Shown piece by piece: positions 1 through 6,536 of a stretch of 9,026 bases of DNA. This DNA is from Candidatus Dadabacteria bacterium (GTDB taxonomy: Bacteria; Desulfobacterota_D; UBA1144; Nemesobacterales; CSP1-2), in the NCBI GenBank assembly GCA_022615255.1, contig JAKEHC010000061.1, positions 1-9,026 on the forward strand. Direction: 5' to 3'. The stretch's first letter is position 1; the number at the start of each line of letters is the position of its first letter. The notes under the pieces are model-generated. The model did no database searches. It was not told the DNA's origin and worked only from the letters and a program-made list of their open reading frames with translations. Position numbers and translations under genes: made by a program.

Positions 1-341
1 CCGAGGTTCGCAACGGCTGGCTTTGTGACCGCTTGCAGCATGGTGGGCGCCTTCCGGATCGGGTGAGTCTCTACCCGGTATTTCCCTTTTCCGGCCATTT
101 GAATCTCTATTACCGTTTCAAACCTTTTTCCCGGACTAATCCTTCCAACACATACGAACCCATTTTCTTTTTTTTCCCAGGGCATCTCAGCAAAATCACC
201 CGGGACAGGAGGATACACTGTTGTAGGTTCTATCCCATAAAATTCTCTGATTTTGTTTCCAGTCCAGTCTGAGTTAACAAGGGTTATGTTGTTTTTCATT
301 TTATCCAGTGCACAATTCTGGATATGTGTTCCCAAACGGAA
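1..341 (-). pseudogene. GT4-like glycosyltransferase, C-terminal part, open at the window edge
   Basis: A frame open from 341 to base 1 that carries GT4 donor-domain sequence without its own N-terminal domain. The recognisable stretch is NITLVNSDWTGNKIREFYGI (start of the second Rossmann domain), then TVYPPVPGDF and ENGFVCVGRISPGKRFETVIEI, the GRISPxKR phosphate-binding loop of ALG11-like and related GT4 enzymes. An ATG at 299 overlaps the TGA of the N-terminal fragment (ATGA), but about 100 residues expected between the two parts are absent, so this is not an intact gene split in two. The family resemblance appears to stop near base 100. The remaining frame, from an in-frame Met at 98 (MAGKGKYRVETHPIRK...), is unrecognised and more GC-rich. 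It could be one arm of a deletion scar or a mis-assembly. The GT4 assignment of the middle part is firm; the state of the gene is inferred. Confidence 0.65.
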
Positions 342-553
342 CTAGGCTTGAGCAATACATAATCAACCATATCACAGTATCGTCTGAGTTGGTCTACATG
401 CTCCACTTGTTCGGGCGATATTATCAGACTCAATAATAAAACGGAATGATGCCGGGAGATATTTTTAATGAGGTTAAAATCGTGGATTCTTACTCCGCTA
501 TCAGGCGGATAAGGCAATCCGAATGCGACAAATAAAACCCTCAATCTCTTCAT
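296..553 (-). pseudogene. GT4 glycosyltransferase, N-terminal fragment only
   Basis: Eighty-five codons starting MKRLRVLFVAFGLPYPPDSG, the typical opening of a GT-B, family 4 glycosyltransferase (first strand, then a PYPPDSG acceptor loop), followed by RIHDFNLIKNIS and a second strand. Such enzymes are usually about 370-420 residues, so only about half of the N-terminal domain is present before a TGA at 298-296. The start at 553 is preferred over an in-frame ATG at 655, because that upstream stretch overlaps the preceding gene and is not GT-like. It begins 4 bases after the nucleotidyltransferase stop. Immediately beyond, a different reading frame encodes the donor-binding part of a GT4-like enzyme, so this looks like a gene broken by deletion or fusion, or an assembly join. 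A functional 85-residue protein is unlikely. Confidence 0.7.
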
Positions 554-557
554 TGGG

Positions 558-1718
558 TTACTTCGTTTGTTTCCTATAATAATCCGTAATTGCCTTAATC
601 CTTCGCATAGCCATGGATACAGCGTAAAACGGTAACCGCCATAGACGCTGCACACCCCAATAAGATCGCATGTATTTTAAAAAACCGATAACCTTAAGTG
701 GTAAACCGGAGCTGCCGGCCCGCCGCGAATAGTCGAACCAGATTATGGGCATATATCCCAGTGGTTTTTGTAGATAGTTTTGGGTCTTATATTTGTATTC
801 AATTCTTTCCATCCTGGTAGTGCGGAGATTTTGAATTGTTTTTAAGACACCTTCAGGAATACGGGCGTCTAGTTTATCACTCAAATAACTAAGTGCGTCT
901 CTCACCGGAAGAATCAGCCGGTGCTCTTTTGATTGAAGGATCAGTCTCTTCCAGTCAATGTGAGAGTTTGAGTGATTAATAACGGCCATTGAATCGGCTA
1001 CCCAGCGAATGGGGGGAGTAGGGTCCCACTTGATCCCGTGAACAATGGTGTGCAAAAGTTGATCGGCGGGACTCAAGGCATGGGTTGTAATGTTGCCGAT
1101 GTCAACCGATATTGCCCCTTCCCAAAACTTATCATCAGCATTTGCTTGACAGCATTCATGAATTACATGCCAATGGAGGTCGATGGCTAGGTCGGTGTCT
1201 GGATTTTTAAAAGCGACACCATGGCTAATGGGAATTTGGGCCTGGGGCGATTCCAACTCCGGTACCCAGCCTGATTCCATCAGAGATTCAATGGCTTGGT
1301 GAGCCTGTTTGCTACGAACAAGAACATCAATATCGCTCATGGGACGGAAACCATGATTCCGGTAGTAAAGCAGGATCAAAGCCGTCCCCTTTAGTACCAT
1401 TGTCTTAATTCCCGCACAGTGAAAAGAATTTAGCAGGTCTCCTGCTCTGTGCATCCAAAGCTGGTTCTTGTACCAGGTTTGAAGGTACACCCTTTTGAGC
1501 TTGCTCATCAAGGGGTCTTTGATTCCAAGCTTGTTAAGGTTATTGTAGAGAAGAGGGAGGAGCTTATACGAACCGGGGTCAAGCCGTTCGGTATCTACGA
1601 CCGATTTCCATTTCTCCCAGGCAGAGATGGCATCTGTACCCTGCAAAAGAGCCGCCTTCAAAAGTAGTTCCTGCTCCCATGAAGGCCAGCACTCTCTTTC
1701 GTCATTCATTTTTTTCAT
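558..1718 (-). CDS. Nucleotidyltransferase-family protein (NTP_transf_5-like)
   Basis: A 386-residue member of the uncharacterised nucleotidyltransferase family often seen in exopolysaccharide gene clusters. The Pol-beta-like core is intact: VLKGTALILLYY (108-119) is the helix-loop that stands for the G[GS] motif, PMSDIDVLV (126-134) carries the paired metal-binding Asp129 and Asp131, and LAIDLHWHV (177-185) supplies the third Asp (Asp180). SPADQLLH (216-223) and RWVADSMAVI (238-247) form the family's C-terminal helical part. The real substrate is not known; transfer of a nucleotide to a protein, sugar or small molecule is possible. There are two close in-frame ATGs (1718 and 1709); the first follows the upstream stop by 35 bases and neither has a good ribosome binding site. 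The stop is only 4 bases before the next gene's ATG. Its paralogue immediately upstream has lost most of these catalytic residues, suggesting a tandem duplication in which this copy kept activity. Confidence 0.88.
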   Translation of the reverse strand: MKKMNDERECWPSWEQELLLKAALLQGTDAISAWEKWKSVVDTERLDPGSYKLLPLLYNNLNKLGIKDPLMSKLKRVYLQTWYKNQLWMHRAGDLLNSFHCAGIKTMVLKGTALILLYYRNHGFRPMSDIDVLVRSKQAHQAIESLMESGWVPELESPQAQIPISHGVAFKNPDTDLAIDLHWHVIHECCQANADDKFWEGAISVDIGNITTHALSPADQLLHTIVHGIKWDPTPPIRWVADSMAVINHSNSHIDWKRLILQSKEHRLILPVRDALSYLSDKLDARIPEGVLKTIQNLRTTRMERIEYKYKTQNYLQKPLGYMPIIWFDYSRRAGSSGLPLKVIGFLKYMRSYWGVQRLWRLPFYAVSMAMRRIKAITDYYRKQTK

Positions 1719-1753
1719 GGCTTAATAGTTGTGGGGGGTCTTTCCCTAGAGAT

Positions 1754-2938
1754 TCAACGCCCGGTGAGGTTTCTACAAAGCGACAAGGTCCGGCGGGCAA
1801 CATCACTCAAAGGCCAGAGTAAGTGTCGAGACAGAAAGAGTCTTGGGTTACGATTAGATAGTAACCATACGATATGACTTATCGGTGAACTGATTATCCA
1901 ATTCAACAGGTATGCACGCGAGTACCAATTCCTGCTCTCAAAAAACATCTTGATGTAGTTTCCTCTCACCTCTTCGCGGGCGACGGAAAGCGCATGCGAG
2001 CGTCCTTCTCCCCCGGTTTCTGAGGCGGCGGAATATAACTTGTCTAGAAAATAGACCGGGATCGGGGCATTGAGCTCTTCTGCCAGATAGCCAAAGGTGA
2101 TAGAAAGCGGGAGCTCAAGATTGCTGCCAAGGGTGGTCGACAGTAAGTTATCCCAGTCAAGATTGGGATATTTGTTAATCAAGAACCAGCTATCAAAAAT
2201 CCAAAGAAGGGTCCGGCGAGTTCTGTTAAAAAAGGCATTGCCGCATACGTGCAAAAGACTATCGGTTGGAGATAGAATACGGGTTGGCACATCGGCGATC
2301 GGTTGAACTTGGCTTCTTCCCCAAAGATCATCGAATGGCACGTGGTAATATGAGATGGGGAAAAGGCTACTACTCAAATGCAAAGGAAGGCCTGATTCAT
2401 GCTTTAATTTTATCTGTTTGTGCTCGTGGTCAACTTCTTCGTATGATTCTGAGAATCCCATTGAGGGGAGTAAGCCTGCGGCACGGGTTAGCTCGGTATA
2501 CTTTATAATAACATCTATTTTGCCACTGTGTCTTGATGAGGGAGATTTGTACACTGTGTCGGCCAAAGCAGCGCCTTCGACTAAGATCGAAGGGATCTCT
2601 TTATCTGCGTATCCGGAAAGGACCTGCCTTAAAATCTGGCGATAGGTATTGATGCGAAGCTCTTCGCGCAGGCTGGCGGTGCGTAAACAGGTTTGCAGTG
2701 CTTCATGAATCTCAGCATTGTTGTCCCTTAGAGCAGAGAAAATTAAGGGCAGAAGACCCTTGAGAGTCTCATCTCCATCTCTAAGCATTTTGATAGGGTC
2801 TATTACACAGCCGCACCATTCTGACCATGCCTGTCGACCGGGCTCGCCTGACCACAGGCAGGCGCGAAAAAGCAGTGTCTGCTCCGGATTGGGCAGGAGG
2901 ACTGAAAGAACTTCATATAGGGCGGGTTTTGCTTTCAT
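1754..2938 (-). CDS. Divergent nucleotidyltransferase-family protein (NTP_transf_5-like), probably inactive
   Basis: A 394-residue protein clearly related to the gene just downstream (558-1718). Both begin with an EQxLLxxAxLxxG...AWxxW segment followed by LLPLI/LY, share LSPxDxLLH (222-230 here, 215-223 there) and an RxxxWxxDS-type helix, and have DW before the C-terminal helices. This makes it a member of the uncharacterised nucleotidyltransferase family found in polysaccharide and PqqD/HprK-type loci. The catalytic region is eroded: LVEGAAL (119-125) replaces the LKGTAL loop, the DxD motif is reduced to Lys140-Ile-Asp142, and the third Asp (xDLHW in the paralogue) is replaced in LPLHLSS (184-190). 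I infer a pseudoenzyme or partner subunit. It has no signal peptide, though the C-terminal region (about 340-380) is hydrophobic and aromatic. The ATG at 2938 has no Shine-Dalgarno sequence. The next gene starts 35 bases downstream. Confidence 0.82.
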   Translation of the reverse strand: MKAKPALYEVLSVLLPNPEQTLLFRACLWSGEPGRQAWSEWCGCVIDPIKMLRDGDETLKGLLPLIFSALRDNNAEIHEALQTCLRTASLREELRINTYRQILRQVLSGYADKEIPSILVEGAALADTVYKSPSSRHSGKIDVIIKYTELTRAAGLLPSMGFSESYEEVDHEHKQIKLKHESGLPLHLSSSLFPISYYHVPFDDLWGRSQVQPIADVPTRILSPTDSLLHVCGNAFFNRTRRTLLWIFDSWFLINKYPNLDWDNLLSTTLGSNLELPLSITFGYLAEELNAPIPVYFLDKLYSAASETGGEGRSHALSVAREEVRGNYIKMFFESRNWYSRAYLLNWIISSPISHIVWLLSNRNPRLFLSRHLLWPLSDVARRTLSLCRNLTGR

Positions 2939-2951
2939 AACGGGGATGTTT

Positions 2952-3071
2952 TCACCAGAGTTTCTTCATCTTAACGGTGGATTTCAAACAACCACAGCTA
3001 TAACTCCATCTCTCAATTTCTTTGCCTAACTCTTTTAAGCACCATCCGCCCTCAAGGATCGCCGCGTGCAT
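2952..3071 (-). CDS. Possible 39-residue small protein, unrecognised
   Basis: An ATG at 3071 opens a 39-codon frame (starts MHAAILEGGWCLKELG, ends VKMKKLW) ending in TGA, in the 161-base gap between the amidotransferase and the divergent nucleotidyltransferase genes. It would start 28 bases after the first stop and end 13 bases before the next ATG, which fits operon spacing. The peptide is basic and unusually rich in Trp (3) and Cys (3), with a CGC near residue 28. I recognise no domain. It lacks the YxxP leader motif of lasso precursors and I do not see a PqqD fold. Against it: AAGGG is only about two bases from the ATG, which is too close for a normal ribosome binding site, and the ATG lies inside the loop of a potential hairpin. 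It could be a real small gene, a precursor peptide, a remnant of a lost gene, or a chance frame. Confidence 0.22.
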   Translation of the reverse strand: MHAAILEGGWCLKELGKEIERWSYSCGCLKSTVKMKKLW

Positions 3072-3081
3072 AACCCTTGAG
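3051..3081 (-). repeat. Inverted repeat forming a possible mRNA hairpin
   Basis: On the minus strand CTCAAGG (complement of 3075-3081) and CCTTGAG (complement of 3051-3057) are perfect 7-base arms separated by 17 bases. Three more inner pairs, two of them G-U, could extend the stem. A separate 10-base palindrome, GAGCCGGCTC (3079-3088), overlaps the upstream arm. The structure starts about 19 bases after the amidotransferase stop codon. No T-run follows, so it is not a standard intrinsic terminator; it could be a processing, stability or attenuation element, or chance. Confidence 0.35.
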
Positions 3082-3099
3082 CCGGCTCTATTTCTTACT

Positions 3100-4620
3100 T
3101 TAAGTTATTAGTCCCATCTTGAATGGGAAAGCCTCAGGAGTGTTTGTGGGCAGAGAAGGGAGTTTGTTCGCGCGACACCATGCTCTCATCATATCGATTA
3201 GTGTTTTTACCTGTGGTTTTGTGGTAATATGGAAACCGAGCTTTCTACTCAGGTCTATCTCAGTTGGCTTACCATAGTCAAGACGCTCCATCAAGAACCT
3301 TCTGAGCGGCCATTTAAGATTCTCTGAATGCTTTAACCTCAGCGCCTCCTTCATGACGTTCATCGCCTGATAGGGGAACCTGGTTTCGATCGAAAAAAAT
3401 GCTCCCGCTCTGTCTACTTTTGAAGTATAATCTAAAAGCGTGGTAAACATTGAGTAGAAAAAGTTATTTCTCTTCCAGGGCTGGGGCCATCCCTCCACCG
3501 GCCTAAAATTCTCCCGAAACGGATAACCGTGAAAAAGTTCATCACCACCTGTGCCATCAATCGCTACTCTGATATTTTCTTTTTTCATGGCTTTGAAAAC
3601 GGTGTGCGTAAGGATGCTTCCGTTGTCGAATTTTTCGGAGTCATAGTAACCCGGTAGAAAGATCTCACTTAACGCATCCGAGTACTGTTCTTCGTTGCAT
3701 TTTAAGAGTGTTACAGAACCTGCATTTTTTAAGCGGTGTATTCTTTCTAAAATCGCATCTGTTTCCGGAGTCTTCTCTCCAAAAATTTCAATAACAGAAA
3801 AAATATGGTATTTAACCTTGAGTTTATCCGCCATATAGGCGATAATACCGCTGTCTATCCCGGCGGACATGGGAATGCCAACGGTCGCAGTGTAATCCAA
3901 CCTTGATTCAAGTGACTTTTCCAAAGATTCAAAGAGCTTTGTAACATCTTCACCAACTGCTGAATATTCATCCCACCGATTATAGCAACATAACTTCACC
4001 CCGGAATCATTTGCGAGCACAAAATGACCGGGGGGAAGAAGCCAAATGCCTTTGTAGGATGTGTAAGGTTCCTGCACCGATAGCGTATGTTTGTAGCAAG
4101 GGCCTTGGACGGCCGCACAAAAATCATGCCGCTCCATCTCGTTGATCGCGGATGCGGAAGAAGCCCACAGGAGACGCCTATTGTCCAAGCTGAAATAGAC
4201 CGGCTTGGTGCCGAATGGGTCGCGAATTAAAAGCAGACTTTCCTTACTTTCATCCCAAATAGAGATCGCAAATTCTCCATCCAGTTTTGAAAACGTTGTT
4301 CGCCCGAATTCATCATACAGGGGCAGTATTACTTCCCCGTCGGAGGAGGCGTCCTTTTTCCAATCCTTAAAATTATAGATCTCTCCGTTGTAGAACATGA
4401 GGTTTTGCCCGTGTTTAAAGGGCATGCTGCCCTCTCCAGGACTACCCCTTATAATTAACCGGTTCCCTCCCATGACGAGGTTGCCGCGGACCCTTACTAC
4501 CGACGATTCGTCGGGTCCACGGCTTTTCAGACAAGTCAGGGCGCTTTCGGTCATGCCGGTAAGCGATTTACTTCCAGGGCAGTTATTGCCGAACCAATAT
4601 ACTCCTGCTAGTGAACACAT
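3100..4620 (-). CDS. Class II asparagine-synthase-like amidotransferase
   Basis: A 506-residue AsnB-type glutamine-dependent amidotransferase. The mature N-terminus would expose Cys2 (MCSLAGV), the Ntn glutaminase nucleophile. RGPDE (34-38), YNGEIYN (77-83), DGEFAISIWD (114-123) and RDPFGTKPVY (133-142) complete the glutaminase domain. The synthetase domain has the PP-loop SAGIDSG (252-258, usually SGGxDS), GTGGDELFHGY (356-366) and ETRFPYQ (412-418). The enzyme should activate a carboxylate with ATP and amidate it with glutamine nitrogen. It is about 50 residues shorter than typical AsnB and has substitutions (Ala in the PP-loop, SDGEV for SDTEV), so it may not make asparagine. In glycan loci such enzymes (for example WbpS of Pseudomonas O-antigen clusters) are thought to amidate uronic acids, which fits this context. 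The ATG at 4620 is fixed by the required Cys2. A lasso-peptide cyclase is less likely because Cys2 is kept and no partner genes are seen. Confidence 0.92.
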   Translation of the reverse strand: MCSLAGVYWFGNNCPGSKSLTGMTESALTCLKSRGPDESSVVRVRGNLVMGGNRLIIRGSPGEGSMPFKHGQNLMFYNGEIYNFKDWKKDASSDGEVILPLYDEFGRTTFSKLDGEFAISIWDESKESLLLIRDPFGTKPVYFSLDNRRLLWASSASAINEMERHDFCAAVQGPCYKHTLSVQEPYTSYKGIWLLPPGHFVLANDSGVKLCCYNRWDEYSAVGEDVTKLFESLEKSLESRLDYTATVGIPMSAGIDSGIIAYMADKLKVKYHIFSVIEIFGEKTPETDAILERIHRLKNAGSVTLLKCNEEQYSDALSEIFLPGYYDSEKFDNGSILTHTVFKAMKKENIRVAIDGTGGDELFHGYPFRENFRPVEGWPQPWKRNNFFYSMFTTLLDYTSKVDRAGAFFSIETRFPYQAMNVMKEALRLKHSENLKWPLRRFLMERLDYGKPTEIDLSRKLGFHITTKPQVKTLIDMMRAWCRANKLPSLPTNTPEAFPFKMGLIT

Positions 4621-4647
4621 AAGAGTCTAATTATGAGTATTTTAAGC

Positions 4648-5694
4648 TCAGTAGTTGCCAACCTCTCGATTTTTATCCGAATCCTGCAACTCCAATCTTT
4701 TAATAACTTCTTCCGCCCAGTACTTTCGGGTAAAGCGGTCCGCCGCGCTGCTTTTTAGAAAGTCAATTGCCCTTATTCTGTAAGAAATAATTTCCTCCTG
4801 GGTCATGGCTTTGATCATTCGATGTATTTTGTTCGGGTCGTGACCTCTACAATCAATATAACAATCCTGGGGAATACTTTCTTCCAGGTATCCACCGCCG
4901 CCCCAATAGAGGGGAATCGTGCCGGCCATGAATGCGTGAATGATCTTTTCAGAGATGTATCCGGGATAATCGGTGTTCTCAAAGGCCAGTATAAAATTAT
5001 ATTCACTTAGCGTATGTAGCTTGTCTTTTGCAGCTCCACAGTAATTTGGAAACTCTTTCCACTTGTTAGATTCATCTCCGGACCCTCTACCGTAGATATC
5101 AATATCTCCTCCCATTATTTTAACAAACTCAATTCTCTTTAGCACTAAATTGCTGGTTTTCTTTTCAGAATAACGGTTAATGATGCAGCACAGTTTGTCC
5201 CGTTTAACTGTAATCAATCTTTCCAGATTTTTGACGAACTCGTTTTTGTTTTTATAGAAGACGACGTAAAACATCCTTTTCTCAATATCCGATTCTTCAT
5301 AAGAGTAGATATAAGGTTTTAAATGCTCTGATTGAATATGCTCTCTTGTTTCAGGTGGCATGGACGGAATAGGTTCGCGCGTAAAAAACAACTTCGGTTT
5401 CTGACAGGATAAACATTCGTCGAAGAGATAACTCTGGGCCAAAAGATAATCATAGTCTTTCGGAGCGAAAAGGGAGGGAATATTGTGAAGAAAGTGGTAA
5501 ACTGAGGGGTAAAAGATTGTTTTATTAGGATCATTCCCAACTCCTGTCATCTTAATTATTTTCCTATTTTTGGAAAACGTGCCGTGCCAAATGGAGAGGG
5601 GGTTTAGCCTTCTCTCGATTTCGTGTAAAAGTCCGCGGATTCCTGAGCTTCTAATTCTTCCAATGGGCAGGCGTATAGTCTGCATGTCGGTCAA
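4648..5694 (-). CDS. GT10-family alpha-1,3-fucosyltransferase-like protein
   Basis: A 348-residue protein with the signature of the GT10 fucosyltransferases, which transfer L-fucose from GDP-fucose to GlcNAc or Glc residues. The region AFENTDYPGYISEKI (237-251) followed by HAFMAGTIPLYWG (253-265) closely follows the conserved block known from Helicobacter pylori FucT enzymes (FEN...GYVTEK...TIPIYWG), which includes the Glu-Lys pair that contacts the donor. LFFTREPI (102-109) matches the FTGE-type motif carrying a proposed catalytic Glu (here Glu107), with Arg in place of Gly. IDIYGRG (198-204) is the usual start of the second Rossmann domain. There are no C-terminal heptad repeats and no signal peptide. 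The longest start is a TTG at 5694; an in-frame ATG lies three codons later (5685), and neither has a good ribosome binding site. The next gene starts 27 bases downstream. The donor could be another GDP-6-deoxyhexose, but the fold assignment is firm. Confidence 0.92.
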   Translation of the reverse strand: MTDMQTIRLPIGRIRSSGIRGLLHEIERRLNPLSIWHGTFSKNRKIIKMTGVGNDPNKTIFYPSVYHFLHNIPSLFAPKDYDYLLAQSYLFDECLSCQKPKLFFTREPIPSMPPETREHIQSEHLKPYIYSYEESDIEKRMFYVVFYKNKNEFVKNLERLITVKRDKLCCIINRYSEKKTSNLVLKRIEFVKIMGGDIDIYGRGSGDESNKWKEFPNYCGAAKDKLHTLSEYNFILAFENTDYPGYISEKIIHAFMAGTIPLYWGGGGYLEESIPQDCYIDCRGHDPNKIHRMIKAMTQEEIISYRIRAIDFLKSSAADRFTRKYWAEEVIKRLELQDSDKNREVGNY

Positions 5695-5720
5695 GGATAT
5701 TCATATAACGGTTTCATAAG

Positions 5721-6413
5721 TCAGCTTTGGCTGCGGCGACGGTCTAAAGATTTTTTTACGATCATGAGAAATTCATCGCGGCTGTCGGTGCTTCGGCGTC
5801 TGGTCAAATTGGATTCGTGCATCCGATGATAAGTTAGCACTTCCGGCACCAATTCAATAATCAAGCCTCTTTCTTTGGCGCGTATAAACCAATCTGTGGC
5901 ATCGCCGAACCAGTATTGGTCGTCAAAAACTCCGATGGTATCAAACACCTTTCGCCTTGCCAAAAGAGTGGTAGTAGCATAGCCCGGCACTTGTTTAGCC
6001 CGCGGGTGCTCTCTGTAGGAAGTTTCTTCATCGATAAGGGATTCCGACCAAAACATTCGGGCGTATGTTATGCAAAGGTCTAGTTCTGGTCTTTGCTCGA
6101 AGCGAGCCATTTGCTTTTCGAGCTTTTCTCTGTGCCAAAGGTCATCCGCATCTATAAAGGCTACGAATTCGCCGCTGGCATTGGTCAACCCGAAATTTCG
6201 AGTGGCTGCGGGGCCCGATGTGTCCTGACTGAAAAACCGAATTTCATTCCCGTAAATTGCTGCCACGTCAGCGGTCCCGTCCGTAGACCCGTCATCAGCT
6301 ATTATGATTTCCAGAGGACGATAGGTTTGCCCTAGTATGCTGCTCAGGGCATCGCGTAAATATTTCTCGCTGTTATAGCTGGGAACAACACAGCTAATCA
6401 AAGGTTTTTTCAT
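5721..6413 (-). CDS. GT2-family glycosyltransferase
   Basis: A complete 230-residue GT-A family 2 glycosyltransferase. LISCVVPSYNSEKYL (5-19) is the first beta strand and substrate loop, IIADDGSTDGT (37-47) the nucleotide-binding motif, and FIDADDLWH (86-94) the metal-binding DxD. GDATDWFIRA (170-179) matches the position of the GEDTDWFLR motif in the paralogue at 8376-9026; here the acidic residue before the second Asp is replaced by Ala, so the usual ED pair reads D-A-T-D. By eye the two proteins share about half of their residues along their whole length, down to the C-terminal KKSLDRRR tail. It has no transmembrane segments. The ATG at 6413 is directly followed by the first strand and has only a weak AGAG upstream. 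It is followed after 26 bases by the fucosyltransferase gene. Specificity is unknown; the divergence suggests the two GT2 enzymes add different sugars or use different acceptors. Confidence 0.95.
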   Translation of the reverse strand: MKKPLISCVVPSYNSEKYLRDALSSILGQTYRPLEIIIADDGSTDGTADVAAIYGNEIRFFSQDTSGPAATRNFGLTNASGEFVAFIDADDLWHREKLEKQMARFEQRPELDLCITYARMFWSESLIDEETSYREHPRAKQVPGYATTTLLARRKVFDTIGVFDDQYWFGDATDWFIRAKERGLIIELVPEVLTYHRMHESNLTRRRSTDSRDEFLMIVKKSLDRRRSQS

Positions 6414-6536
6414 GGCTCTATGAATACCAACTTTATCTTCTTGTCACATATAACCGCATTCATGCAGATTATCGTCTGATTTCGAGAGTACTAATACGCG
6501 CACCGTCTTTACTAAACCTATTAGACAAATTCGTGG
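6414..6536 (-). other. 123-base intergenic gap between sulfotransferase and GT2 genes
   Basis: This is one of only two gaps over 100 bases. It contains no convincing gene. On the minus strand a GATAAT hexamer (complement of 6468-6473) resembles a -10 box, but the best -35 match upstream (TTAGTA, 15-base spacing) is poor, so an internal promoter is only a possibility. A weak inverted repeat (CTAATA at 6491-6496 and TATTAG at 6519-6524, 22-base loop) is present, but no T-rich run follows it, so it does not look like an intrinsic terminator. Confidence 0.4.

Noticed and set aside
168..175. Run of eight T (eight A on the coding strand) as a frameshift error
   Set aside because: The reading frame on both sides of the run gives continuous GT4 motifs (PWEKKENGFVCVGRISP), so the run itself is not breaking the gene.
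33..272. A 79-codon plus-strand frame at the left edge
   Set aside because: The minus strand here encodes recognisable GT4 donor-domain motifs; the plus-strand product has no domain and a T-tract-encoded FFFFF run typical of antisense reading.
296..299. ATGA stop-start overlap as translational coupling of a two-gene glycosyltransferase
   Set aside because: The overlap is real, but the two parts together lack about 100 residues needed for a GT-B N-terminal domain, so a working split enzyme is unlikely; a scar or assembly join explains it better.
554..655. Extended start at 655 for the GT4 N-terminal fragment
   Set aside because: The extra 34 residues overlap the nucleotidyltransferase gene and do not look like the start of a GT-B fold, whereas the ATG at 553 begins directly before the first strand.
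1754..4620. Lasso-peptide gene cluster (asparagine-synthase-like cyclase, small peptide, nucleotidyltransferase)
   Set aside because: The synthase keeps the glutaminase Cys2, the small frame lacks a YxxP leader motif and a convincing core, and no PqqD-like, transglutaminase-like or ABC exporter gene is present; the neighbours are glycan enzymes.
6410..6463. A 17-codon frame whose TGA overlaps the GT2 start
   Set aside because: It is very short, has no ribosome binding site and no recognisable sequence; the overlap with the GT2 ATG is weak evidence on its own.
6491..6524. CTAATA/TATTAG inverted repeat as a terminator
   Set aside because: Arms are only six A/T-rich bases with a 22-base loop and no following T-run, so it is probably chance.
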